Source: Lachnospiraceae bacterium
Lineage (GTDB): Bacteria; Bacillota_A; Clostridia; Lachnospirales; Lachnospiraceae
Assembly (NCBI GenBank): GCA_017464645.1
Contig: JAFTZF010000024.1
Coordinates: 1-64,000 of the forward strand
Length of the DNA stretch: 64,000 bases
Direction: 5' to 3'
The number at the start of each line of letters is the position of its first letter. The stretch's first letter is position 1. A program made the translations under genes and the position numbers. Shown here in pieces: positions 50,815 to 58,583 of this stretch. The notes below the pieces were generated by a model. That model worked only from the letters and a program-made list of their open reading frames with translations. It was not told the origin of the DNA and made no database searches.

Positions 50815-51736
50815 GACTCGCACCTCCCCGTTTTACAGGTTTTGCAAAATATCTTCCCTTCAAGTGAGGAACTGCCAGGAATATACCTACTACCAGTGCA
50901 GAGATCAGCTTCATGTCGTTGGCATTCATACCTGCTGCGATTACTACCTGGTATACGATCCAGTAAATGATGGCTCCCAATACCACAGTAAACAGCTTAA
51001 AGCCAAAATTCTTGGAAAGCTTTCCAAAGATCACTTCGCCGATAATGACTGCAGCCAGACCGATAACGATGGCGCCGCGGCCAGCATTTACATCTGCAAA
51101 GCCCTGATACTGTGCATAAAGAGCACTGGAAAGAGCCACGATACCGTTAGCAAGCATAAGACCTACCACCTTGGTAATATTGGTATTGATACCCTGGGCT
51201 CTGGACATCTGCTCATTATCACCGGTGGAACGGATGGAACTGCCCAGCTCTGTTCCAAAGAACCAGTAGAGCAGCGCAATAATAACCAGTACAAACATTA
51301 CTACTACAAAAATCGTATTTTTATAAAACGCAACATCTCTTACCCAACGGAGAGATACCAGCTGATCATACTTTCCAAACGCCAGTGCCTGGTTGGACTT
51401 ACCACCCAAAATACGTAAATTTATGGAATACAGTCCCAGCTGTGTCAGAATACCTGCCAGAATCGCAGGAATTCCCATGACCGTGTGGAACAATCCGGTC
51501 ACCAGTCCCGCCAGCATACCTACGATAAATGACACCAGAAGAGCCTCTGCCACGGAGTGGCCGCTCATCATCATCATGACACAGACTGCGCCGCCTGTTG
51601 CCATGGTTCCGTCTACCGTCAGATCGGATAAATCCAGCACCTTATAGGTAATATAGAGGCCTACAGCCATAATGCCCCAGATCAGGCCCTGGGCACAGGC
51701 ACCCGGCATGGCATTCAAGAACTTCATAATATCCAC
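50807..51736 (-). CDS. ABC transporter permease (BPD_transp_2 family)
   Basis: The 309-residue permease of about eight to nine helices belongs to the branched-chain/ribose-type family. It has DLTVDGTMATGGAV near residue 36, GIPAILAGILTQLGLYSINLRI, and NANDMKLISALVVG. It starts at a GTG with AGGAGG 8 nt upstream; the ATG three codons later is too far from that site. A hairpin and a TATAAT-like box separate it from the binding-protein gene. Confidence 0.92.
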   Translation of the reverse strand: MDIMKFLNAMPGACAQGLIWGIMAVGLYITYKVLDLSDLTVDGTMATGGAVCVMMMMSGHSVAEALLVSFIVGMLAGLVTGLFHTVMGIPAILAGILTQLGLYSINLRILGGKSNQALAFGKYDQLVSLRWVRDVAFYKNTIFVVVMFVLVIIALLYWFFGTELGSSIRSTGDNEQMSRAQGINTNITKVVGLMLANGIVALSSALYAQYQGFADVNAGRGAIVIGLAAVIIGEVIFGKLSKNFGFKLFTVVLGAIIYWIVYQVVIAAGMNANDMKLISALVVGIFLAVPHLKGRYFAKPVKRGGASHA

Positions 51737-51806
51737 AATCGAATCCTCCTACTATGTAATTGTAAGCTTCTCAAAAAAAGCATATAGACTATTTAATTAT
51801 ATCAGA

Positions 51807-51841
51807 AAGCGGCAAAAAAGGGAAGTCCTTTTTTGCCGCTT
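51807..51841 (-). terminator. Intercistronic hairpin between binding protein and permease
   Basis: A perfect 13-bp stem with AAGCGGCAAAAAAGG and its complement CCTTTTTTGCCGCTT lies 35 bp after the binding-protein stop, followed by TTC. It is likely a partial terminator or mRNA stabiliser that leaves more lipoprotein than permease mRNA. Confidence 0.65.
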
Positions 51842-51875
51842 CATCATTTCTTTTATACCAGGATTTATTTCGAAA

Positions 51876-52853
51876 TTATTCGATCACTACATAATCATCC
51901 GGAACAGTGATTCCCAGAGATTCACACAGCTGTGCATTGTACTTCTTGGTGAACTGGGGAGCGTACTCGATAGGCATCTCAGAGATATCAGCTTCGCCAG
52001 TCAGGATCTTGGCTGCCATCTTACCGGTAGCAACGCCCAGGTCATAGTAGCTGATGGACAGAGTTGCGATACCGCATCCTGCACAGATACCCTCTTCGCC
52101 TGCGATCACAGGAATGCCTGCCGGCTCACAGATGTTGTTGATGATCTCAGTGTTGGATGCAACCTGGTTGTCAGTAGGTACATAGATCACATCGCACTCT
52201 TCTGCTGCAGTGGTACAAACAGCCGCAATATCATTGGAGTCTGCGAAGGAATACTGCTTGCAGGTCAGTCCTGCTTCTTCCAGGTAAGCCTGAACCGTAT
52301 CTACCTGATACTGAGAGTTTGCTTCTGCGGAACAATACAGCAGACCAACGGTCTGTGCATCCGGACACAATGCTGTCAACATAGCTGCCTGCTGATCCAG
52401 GGGAGCCAGGTCAGAAGTACCGGAAATATTTCCGCCTACAGTTCCGTCAAAATCCTCGATATCCAGAGCTACGCCGTACTCAGTAACAGATGTTCCCAGA
52501 ATCGGAATATCTGCGGTACCGGCTGCCGCTGCCTGCAGAGCAGGAGTCGCATTTGCCAGAATAAGATCTACTTCATCAGAAACGAACTGGTTCACGATGG
52601 TGGAACAGGTTGCAGAATCACCGGAAGCATTCTGCTCTTCGAAGACAACATTCTCTTCTCCCAGAGCTTCTACCAGAGCATCCTTAAATCCCTGGGTGGC
52701 TGCATCCAGCGCATCATGCTGTACCAACTGGCAGATACCTACGGTATATGCTGTTTCTTCTGTTCCGGCATTCGCCTCTTCTTCCTTGTTGCCACAAGCT
52801 GCCATGGACAGTACCATGGTCATAGCCAATAACATAGCCAATAACTTTTTCAT
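51876..52853 (-). CDS. ABC transporter substrate-binding lipoprotein (PF04392 family)
   Basis: The 325-residue protein has a lipoprotein signal peptide with lipobox LSMAAC, followed by a Glu-rich linker and a two-lobed periplasmic-binding fold: TVGICQLVQHDALDAATQGF, VDLILANATPALQAAAAGT, GLLYCSAEANSQYQV and YVPTDNQVASN. ATG 52853 follows GGGAGG. It belongs to the TrpX/YcjX-type family of unknown or aromatic amino-acid specificity. It heads the three-gene uptake unit. Confidence 0.92.
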   Translation of the reverse strand: MKKLLAMLLAMTMVLSMAACGNKEEEANAGTEETAYTVGICQLVQHDALDAATQGFKDALVEALGEENVVFEEQNASGDSATCSTIVNQFVSDEVDLILANATPALQAAAAGTADIPILGTSVTEYGVALDIEDFDGTVGGNISGTSDLAPLDQQAAMLTALCPDAQTVGLLYCSAEANSQYQVDTVQAYLEEAGLTCKQYSFADSNDIAAVCTTAAEECDVIYVPTDNQVASNTEIINNICEPAGIPVIAGEEGICAGCGIATLSISYYDLGVATGKMAAKILTGEADISEMPIEYAPQFTKKYNAQLCESLGITVPDDYVVIE

Positions 52854-52882
52854 TTTATAAATCCTCCCTAAAACAATTTCTT

Positions 52883-52914
52883 GACGCTTTTCCACTATGG
52901 CGCGTTGAAGCGTC
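52883..52914 (-). promoter_or_regulatory. Leader hairpin of the ABC uptake operon
   Basis: GACGCTT pairs with AAAGCGTC in the 5' UTR between the promoter and the ribosome binding site. There is no T run, T-box or anti-terminator. It may simply protect the 5' end. Confidence 0.4.
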
Positions 52915-52928
52915 ACATCGTTTTAGTA

Positions 52929-52957
52929 AGTGTATACCTATTTTCGGAATTTGTCAA
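52929..52957 (-). promoter_or_regulatory. Promoter of the ABC uptake operon
   Basis: TTGACA, 17-bp spacer, TACACT on the minus strand. Confidence 0.75.
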
Positions 52958-52974
52958 CACTTCCCGCAATTTTT

Positions 52975-53949
52975 TTAGTTTCCGCCGAAAATCTGGGCAA
53001 TCGGTGAATCAGAAGGAAGGATCAAAGTCTTTTCATTGCTTCCCTTAAGACTTTCCTTAGCTGCGTCCAGGCTGCGCACAAAGGCGTAAAACTCACTGCG
53101 GCTGGAATCGGAATATGCATCAGACAAAATCCGCATGTATTCTGCTTCACCCTCAGCAATCAGCTGCTCCGCCTGGGCATTTGCCTCAGACAGCATGATG
53201 GAAACCTCTTTGTCCGTAGTATTCTGAATCATCTGCGCCTGGGACTCACCTTCTGCGGTATACTGAGCCGCAATATTTTCACGCTCGGAGATCATACGGC
53301 TGTAAACCGCCTGTTTATTATCATCGGGCAGGTCCAGCTTCTTCACTTCCACTGTAAGGATCTCAATTCCATACTGGATCTCCACATCCGCGATCTGCTC
53401 CATGATCTCTTCTGTCAGAGATTTGATCTCAATAACCTCTTCTGTCTCTTCCAGAATCAGATCGTTGGACTCCACTTCTTCCTCTGTAGTGCTGACAGTA
53501 ACCGTCATCTTGCCATCACGGCTCTTGATCACCTCGTCCTGGGTCATGCTGGACACAGTGTTCTTGGTGGCATTGTATACGATCGCATTGATTCTGTTTT
53601 CTGCATTTGATACAGAGCCGCTTAAGGTCTGAGTAAATTTCAGCGGGTCTGTCACCTGCCACAACACATAGCTGTCTACGATCATGGATTTCTTGTCCGA
53701 TGTAATTACGTCAGAAGCCGGTAAATCATACATCAGAATCTGCTTGGGCAGAGTGTCCACAGACTGTACAAAAGGAATCTTAAAGGAAAGTCCCGCCTCT
53801 GTAACTACCCGCTGTACCTTACCGAACTGACGGATCAATTTGTATTCATTCTCCTGGCAAATAATGATGCTGCTGCCCAAAACGATCAGCACTGCCACCA
53901 GAAGAACATATTTCACAATGCTAAAAATACTTTTCTTTTTTTCTGCCAT
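52975..53949 (-). CDS. hflC: HflC-like SPFH/band 7 protein
   Basis: The 324-residue protein has an N-terminal helix (VKYVLLVAVLIVLGSSIII) and an SPFH domain (QENEYKLIRQFGKVQRVV through LPKQILMYDLPASDVITSDK). A coiled-coil C-terminal part follows with ISERENIAAQYTAEGESQ and AEGEAEYMRILSDAY. Compared with E. coli HflC there is a Glu-rich insertion at about residues 152-177. It pairs with hflK 15 bp upstream. In E. coli the pair forms a membrane cage around FtsH; no ftsH is in the window. Confidence 0.9.
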   Translation of the reverse strand: MAEKKKSIFSIVKYVLLVAVLIVLGSSIIICQENEYKLIRQFGKVQRVVTEAGLSFKIPFVQSVDTLPKQILMYDLPASDVITSDKKSMIVDSYVLWQVTDPLKFTQTLSGSVSNAENRINAIVYNATKNTVSSMTQDEVIKSRDGKMTVTVSTTEEEVESNDLILEETEEVIEIKSLTEEIMEQIADVEIQYGIEILTVEVKKLDLPDDNKQAVYSRMISERENIAAQYTAEGESQAQMIQNTTDKEVSIMLSEANAQAEQLIAEGEAEYMRILSDAYSDSSRSEFYAFVRSLDAAKESLKGSNEKTLILPSDSPIAQIFGGN

Positions 53950-53964
53950 GGTCCTTCCCTCCTA

Positions 53965-54969
53965 TCAGTTGGTGGTTCCTGTGATACCGCTGGTGAAATC
54001 ATCCAAAGGAAGCATATACTGCAGATTGCTGCCGTTTTCTCCCTGGATAATGATCTTCATGCCGGGCATGACTTCTTCCATGGTCTCATAGAACATACGC
54101 TGTTTGGTAATGGTGGGATATTTCACATACTCTTCGTACATAGAATTGAAACGGGCCACCTGACCTTCTGCCTCATTGATACGGCTCTCCTTCTGAGCCT
54201 CCGCATCCTGCACGATCTTATCTGCCTGGGCCTTTGCCTCAGGAATCTGCTCGTTGCGATACTTGTTTGCATTGTTCAGAGCAGTTTCTTTTCCCTGCTT
54301 GGCTGTTTCTACTTCCTTAAAGGCTGCGATAACACTGTCTGTGGGCGGCTGGGCATCCTGAATCGTAATGTTTACCAGCTGAATACCGATATCATACACC
54401 TCCAGCTTGTCCATGATCATCTGCTTGATATTGGCCTGAATTTCATTCTTTCCCGTGGTCAGGACCGCGTCTACCGAATAAGAGCCGATGGTGGTACGAA
54501 TGCAGTTCTGAGCAATATTATCCAGAATCTGTACCGGATCATCCGAAGCATACAGAGCCTTCACCGGATCTGAAATCCGATACTCCGCATAGAAATCCAC
54601 CCGGATAAAGTTGTAATCCGAGGTGATCATCATAGCCTCCTCCGTATAGTTCTCCTGGTCATCATAACCTACAGCCAGGCCCTGAATGGTGGTATTCACC
54701 TTAGTCACCTTCTGTATAAACGGAATCTTAAAATGCAGACCGGGCTCCGTCACAGCCTTGGGCTGTCCCAACGTACGAACCACTGCCTGCTGCTCTTCCT
54801 GAATGGTATACCAGCAGGAGCTGCCCAGGATAATCACTGCCAGGGCCACTGCCACTGTAATCATGATCATCTTCAGCTTCTTCCGGTTTTTTCTCCCGGT
54901 TTCGCTGCCCGGATTTATGGTTTCTTCCACGTCCCGGTAATTTTTCCCGAAATTAAAATTAAAACCCAT
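53965..54969 (-). CDS. hflK: HflK-like SPFH/band 7 protein
   Basis: The 334-residue partner of HflC has a Gly/Asn-rich N-terminus, one helix at about 29-51 and an SPFH domain (EEQQAVVRTLGQPKAVTEPGL, AEYRISDPVKALYAS). A coiled coil follows (NKYRNEQIPEAKAQADKIVQ). ATG 54969 is preferred over an ATG four codons earlier, which sits inside the AAAGGATGGGG ribosome site. It is first in a two-gene unit with its own promoter. Confidence 0.9.
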   Translation of the reverse strand: MGFNFNFGKNYRDVEETINPGSETGRKNRKKLKMIMITVAVALAVIILGSSCWYTIQEEQQAVVRTLGQPKAVTEPGLHFKIPFIQKVTKVNTTIQGLAVGYDDQENYTEEAMMITSDYNFIRVDFYAEYRISDPVKALYASDDPVQILDNIAQNCIRTTIGSYSVDAVLTTGKNEIQANIKQMIMDKLEVYDIGIQLVNITIQDAQPPTDSVIAAFKEVETAKQGKETALNNANKYRNEQIPEAKAQADKIVQDAEAQKESRINEAEGQVARFNSMYEEYVKYPTITKQRMFYETMEEVMPGMKIIIQGENGSNLQYMLPLDDFTSGITGTTN

Positions 54970-55004
54970 ATTTTTCCCCATCCTTTCTTGATTTAGATAA
55001 TTGT

Positions 55005-55033
55005 ACTATACCAAATTCTACAAAATTCTACAA
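55005..55033 (-). promoter_or_regulatory. hflKC promoter
   Basis: TTGTAG, 17-bp spacer ending in TGG, TATAGT on the minus strand. TTGTAGAATT is tandemly repeated around the -35. Confidence 0.6.
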
Positions 55034-55129
55034 TGCAGAATTGATAGCATGAGTATAAACAATTATCAAAGTTTATTAAATGGCCTTTCTTTCGAAATAA
55101 ATTTTCCTATTTCCGCCAAAAGAGCAAAA

Positions 55130-55166
55130 TAAAGACCGCCATACCCCTCTCGGGCATGACGGCCTT
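55130..55166 (-). terminator. Terminator of the NlpC/P60 hydrolase gene
   Basis: GGCCGTCATGCCC pairs with GGGGTATGGCGGTC around GAGA, followed by TTTATTTTG on the minus strand. Confidence 0.85.
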
Positions 55167-55188
55167 CTTACACTTTTATATTTTTGTC

Positions 55189-56232
55189 CTAGTCATTCAA
55201 CAGAGTGACTGCACAGATAGGCGTTCTGTAGAACGCGTTGGAAATCTTAATGCCTGTCCGCTCGTTGCTGGCATGTACTACCTGGCCATTGCCAATGTAC
55301 ATCGCAACGTGGTTGATATACTTGCCGCTTCCGTAGAAGATCAGGTCGCCCGGCTGTAACTGGGAAGTACTGATCCGGGTACCACAGTTTGCCTGTGCAC
55401 GGGAAGAATGAGGCAGAGAAATACCAAAATTCTTATAAACTGCCAGTACAAAACCGGAGCAGTCTGCTCCCTTTGTCAGGCTGGTGCCGCCCCATACATA
55501 GCGGTTGCCTACATACTGTTTTGCAAACTCACAAATGGCTACGCGCACATCAGTAACGCCTTCACCATAAAGCGCTTCTGTAATGGTCAGCGCGGTTTTC
55601 ATCTTGTTGGTGACCTCAACGTATTCAGCTGCCACATAGCCTTCCATACCGTCAATCTCTACCTTTACCCAGTCGCCCAGTTCTTCCAGAACCACCAGTT
55701 CCTCGCCCTGGCCGATCTGTGTCATACGCTCAGAATCTGTGCTGGGCTCTGTACGGACATTCAGTCCGCCTGTCTTGGCACGAGCCACAGTCTGTCCCAA
55801 ATCCAAAGCTTTGTCCACAGCCTCCTGGCCCATCAGCAGATACTCTGCTTTTACATAACCCTCTACTTCACCGGAAGTAATGTAAGCCCATTCTCCTTCG
55901 ATAAACTCTACATTACAAGCGGATTCATTGCGCATCTTTCCTACCAGCTTACCGGATGTGCTTGCTTCATCCCGCACATTCAAATTATCGTCTACCTGGC
56001 AGATTCCAATATTGGTATATCCTTCCAGCGGAGTTCCTACCCAAAGAGTTTCAGCTGCAGCCTTCTTGGCATCTTCTACAGAAACACTTTCCTGTGTCAT
56101 GGCATTTGCAATACCTGCAGAAAGCTTTCCGCCCAGGCTGGAACCAAGTCCTGCTGCATCTGCCTGTAAACCAAGGCTAGCTGCCAATGCCAGACCCAGT
56201 ACAACTCCTGCTGCTTTATATCTAAAATACAT
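55189..56232 (-). CDS. Secreted NlpC/P60 peptidoglycan hydrolase with SH3 domains
   Basis: The 347-residue product has a signal peptide (AAGVVLGLALAASLGLQADA), two bacterial SH3 domains (about 75-130 and 150-205), and a C-terminal NlpC/P60 domain. Its catalytic Cys lies in GADCSGFVLAVYKNFG and the His in INHVAMYIGNGQVVHAS. ATG 56232 is chosen because GGAGG lies 5 nt upstream; the apparent TTG start falls inside that site. Such enzymes cut the gamma-D-Glu-DAP bond of stem peptides. A perfect WalR-type box lies in its leader. Confidence 0.94.
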   Translation of the reverse strand: MYFRYKAAGVVLGLALAASLGLQADAAGLGSSLGGKLSAGIANAMTQESVSVEDAKKAAAETLWVGTPLEGYTNIGICQVDDNLNVRDEASTSGKLVGKMRNESACNVEFIEGEWAYITSGEVEGYVKAEYLLMGQEAVDKALDLGQTVARAKTGGLNVRTEPSTDSERMTQIGQGEELVVLEELGDWVKVEIDGMEGYVAAEYVEVTNKMKTALTITEALYGEGVTDVRVAICEFAKQYVGNRYVWGGTSLTKGADCSGFVLAVYKNFGISLPHSSRAQANCGTRISTSQLQPGDLIFYGSGKYINHVAMYIGNGQVVHASNERTGIKISNAFYRTPICAVTLLND

Positions 56233-56256
56233 AAAAGCCTCCAAAAACTTCGATTT

Positions 56257-56273
56257 GTTACAATTTTGTTACA
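56257..56273 (-). promoter_or_regulatory. WalR-type box TGTAAC-N5-TGTAAC
   Basis: On the minus strand TGTAAC, five bases, TGTAAC: an exact match to the WalR (YycF) consensus TGTWAH-N5-TGTWAH. It starts about 5 bp after the predicted transcription start, which would favour repression. Confidence 0.65.
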
Positions 56274-56284
56274 TTTCCTTTAAC

Positions 56285-56313
56285 ATACTATAACATGATG
56301 TTTCAATTGTCAA
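56285..56313 (-). promoter_or_regulatory. Promoter of the NlpC/P60 hydrolase gene
   Basis: TTGACA, 17-bp spacer, TAGTAT (an overlapping TATAGT has a 15-bp spacer) on the minus strand. Confidence 0.6.
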
Positions 56314-56343
56314 GGCTTTTTGTAATCTTTTACTCTGTTTTGT

Positions 56344-56838
56344 TTAAAATTGTCGCCGCATAAGCTTTTTCAGCATATCCCGGTCCCAAAGCTCTACTCC
56401 GATAGAGTCCCCCAGTTCGAAGGCAGAAGGATAAAAATAGCTGTTGGTCAGTACCACCGCCACGTCACAGCCGTAGTACTCCGCTCCTGCATAGGCCTCC
56501 TGTACTGCTTTGTTGGGGATCTTTCCATCGTAATTCTTGCACTGTATGGCATAGGAAAGTCCGTTTCGGGTGGCCAGAATGTCCACTCCCTGATCCTTGC
56601 TGCCGCTGGTGATCTCCACGTGACGAAAGCCGTTTTTCTGCAATAGCCGGGCCACATATTCCTCAAATTCCCAACCATTCATGGCATCCACATCCGCATG
56701 ACGAAGGGCCCAGGACTCGGAAATCAGCCCTGCGATCCAGGAAAAGAGCCACAGTAATAATTTAATTGGAAAAAAGGCCAGCCGGAGCAAAGCAAGCACC
56801 GGCCGGACAATCACATAATAAAATACTCGAGTCATCAT
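56344..56838 (-). CDS. Membrane-anchored Mrr-like restriction endonuclease-fold protein
   Basis: The 164-residue protein has one or two N-terminal hydrophobic segments (VIVRPVLALLRLAFFPIKLL, LLWLFSWIAGLI) and a PD-(D/E)XK nuclease domain of the Mrr_cat type from about residue 55. Catalytic residues are visible: E in WEFEEYVARLL, D in GSKDQGVDILA, and QCK in YAIQCKNY. The ATG overlaps the Na/Pi cotransporter stop as ATGA. No methylase or partner is nearby, so a classic restriction system is unlikely. Function unknown. Confidence 0.88.
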   Translation of the reverse strand: MMTRVFYYVIVRPVLALLRLAFFPIKLLLWLFSWIAGLISESWALRHADVDAMNGWEFEEYVARLLQKNGFRHVEITSGSKDQGVDILATRNGLSYAIQCKNYDGKIPNKAVQEAYAGAEYYGCDVAVVLTNSYFYPSAFELGDSIGVELWDRDMLKKLMRRQF

Positions 56839-58457
56839 TCATCTAAAATTGCAAAGGCAATGTTGGTGGCATGGTCAGCTACACGTTCCAGACCGGATAT
56901 TACATCGGAGAAGATCATACCTGCTGCCGGTGTACACTGGTTCTGGGTCAGACGGTCTACGTGGGACTGCTGCAGTTTCTTTTCCATGGCATCAATGGAG
57001 TCCTCAATTTCCATGATCTCCTGTACATGCTCACGGTTGTTGTTGGAAAAGGTGTCCAGAGAGTACTGCAGGATCCGATTTACCAGTTCCATGATCTCTC
57101 CCATCTCATGGATCGCCTCTTTACTGAGACCCACATTGTCTTTCATACGCGCCATGGCCGCATCCACGATATTTTCCGCGTGGTCGCCAATACGCTCGAT
57201 ATCATTTACCACATGGAACAGACCGCCAATGCTCTTGGCATCCTCTACGGGCAAAGTCGTCTGGTTGATCTTTACCAGATAATCGGTGATGGCCCGGTTC
57301 AGGAAGTTGATCTGCTCCTCTACCCGGTAAACCTCTGCAATATCCTCTTCATCCAACGTGATCAGAGCATTCATGGCACGATTCAGATTGGTAGTCGCCA
57401 GCTGTCCCATATGCTCCAGCTCCTTGGTGACTTCAACTACTGCAGTTGCCGGTGAAAATACATTTTTGTCTCCAATATACATCAGCTCGAATTCCTTCTC
57501 GGTCTCTTCTGCCTTGTCCGGAATCAGCAGACAGGTCAGTTTTACGATCAATGTAGAGAAGGGGAACAGGACCAATACCTGGAATACTTTGAAGGTCGTA
57601 TGGGTATTTGCCACTGCCCGTCCGATGTTTCCGCCGGAGATTTCCATAAAGAATTCTTCCAGGAAGGGTGCCGCAAAACTTAAGACCGCCATGATAATGG
57701 CACTTCCGAAAATATTAAACAGGAAGTGGATCCAGGCTGCGCGCTTTGCCACCCTCTTTCCGCTGAGGCTGGCCAGCAATGCAGAAATACAGGAGCCCAT
57801 GTTGCATCCCAGAATAATATAGAAGCAAATACCCAGCTCCAGCAGGCCCTGCTGTGCCATCAGAAGCACGATACTTACCGTTACAGAGGAGCTCTGAATG
57901 ATAGCAGTGATTATAAATCCCATCAGTACTGCCAGGAAGGGATTTGTTAAAGATGCCAGTGTGTCTACGATCATGGGAGACTCTCTTAGCGAGGACATAC
58001 TGTCAGACATGGCGGAAAGTCCCATAAACAGCACGCCGAAGCCCAGGACCACTTCACCGACTTTTTTCACAACAGGCTTCTTGCAGAACATGACCATGAC
58101 AACACCGGCCATCAAAAATACCGGCGCCGCTTCTGACAGGTTCAGGGAAACCAGCTGGGAAGTACTGGTGGGGCCGATATTGGCACCCATAATAACGCCT
58201 GCCGCCTGGTACAGATTCATCAAGCCGGAATTTACAAAGCTGACTACCATAACAGTGGTAGCACTGGAGGACTGCACGATCGCACAGAAAATCATACCCA
58301 CCAGGGTTCCTACCAGCCGGTTCTTTGTAAAGAACTCCAAAATACTACGCATCTTAGCGCCGGCAACCTTTTCCAGTCCATCGCTCATGAGCTGCATACC
58401 GTAAAGGAACAAGCCAAGTCCGCCTACCAATCCCAGAATAATAGCACTCCACTCCAT
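56835..58457 (-). CDS. Na/Pi cotransporter with PhoU-like domain
   Basis: The 540-residue protein has an N-terminal NptA/PF02690 transporter with two inverted repeats (LFLYGMQLMSDGLEKVAG, QSSSATTVMVVSFVNSG; second copy IQSSSVTVSIVLL) over about residues 1-310, and a cytoplasmic PhoU helical domain at about 340-535. The QSSSAT repeats are the transport signature. PhoU fusions link Pi uptake to signalling. ATG behind AAAGGAG. Upstream lie 11-bp-period direct repeats. Confidence 0.93.
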   Translation of the reverse strand: MEWSAIILGLVGGLGLFLYGMQLMSDGLEKVAGAKMRSILEFFTKNRLVGTLVGMIFCAIVQSSSATTVMVVSFVNSGLMNLYQAAGVIMGANIGPTSTSQLVSLNLSEAAPVFLMAGVVMVMFCKKPVVKKVGEVVLGFGVLFMGLSAMSDSMSSLRESPMIVDTLASLTNPFLAVLMGFIITAIIQSSSVTVSIVLLMAQQGLLELGICFYIILGCNMGSCISALLASLSGKRVAKRAAWIHFLFNIFGSAIIMAVLSFAAPFLEEFFMEISGGNIGRAVANTHTTFKVFQVLVLFPFSTLIVKLTCLLIPDKAEETEKEFELMYIGDKNVFSPATAVVEVTKELEHMGQLATTNLNRAMNALITLDEEDIAEVYRVEEQINFLNRAITDYLVKINQTTLPVEDAKSIGGLFHVVNDIERIGDHAENIVDAAMARMKDNVGLSKEAIHEMGEIMELVNRILQYSLDTFSNNNREHVQEIMEIEDSIDAMEKKLQQSHVDRLTQNQCTPAAGMIFSDVISGLERVADHATNIAFAILDE

Positions 58458-58514
58458 ATGTTTCTCCTTTGTTTCTCTATTAGTTTTTACCAGATATAAG
58501 GGCCCTCACAGGCC

Positions 58515-58542
58515 CTTAACTTAATCTTAACGCAATCTTAAC
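58515..58542 (-). promoter_or_regulatory. Pho-box-like direct repeats before the Na/Pi gene
   Basis: GTTAAG (plus strand CTTAAC) occurs three times with an exact 11-bp period at 58515, 58526 and 58537. A possible TTATAT -10 follows 15 bp downstream at 58494-58499. The period is that of PhoP/PhoB sites, although the hexamer differs from the Bacillus TTAACA. Confidence 0.5.
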
Positions 58543-58583
58543 TTATAATTTAATATAATTTCACATATCTGGCAAGACGGTAT

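Noticed and set aside
52854..52974. A T-box leader before the ABC uptake operon.
   Set aside because: No AGGGTGGNACCGCG-type antiterminator and no specifier loop; the leader is only about 70 nt.
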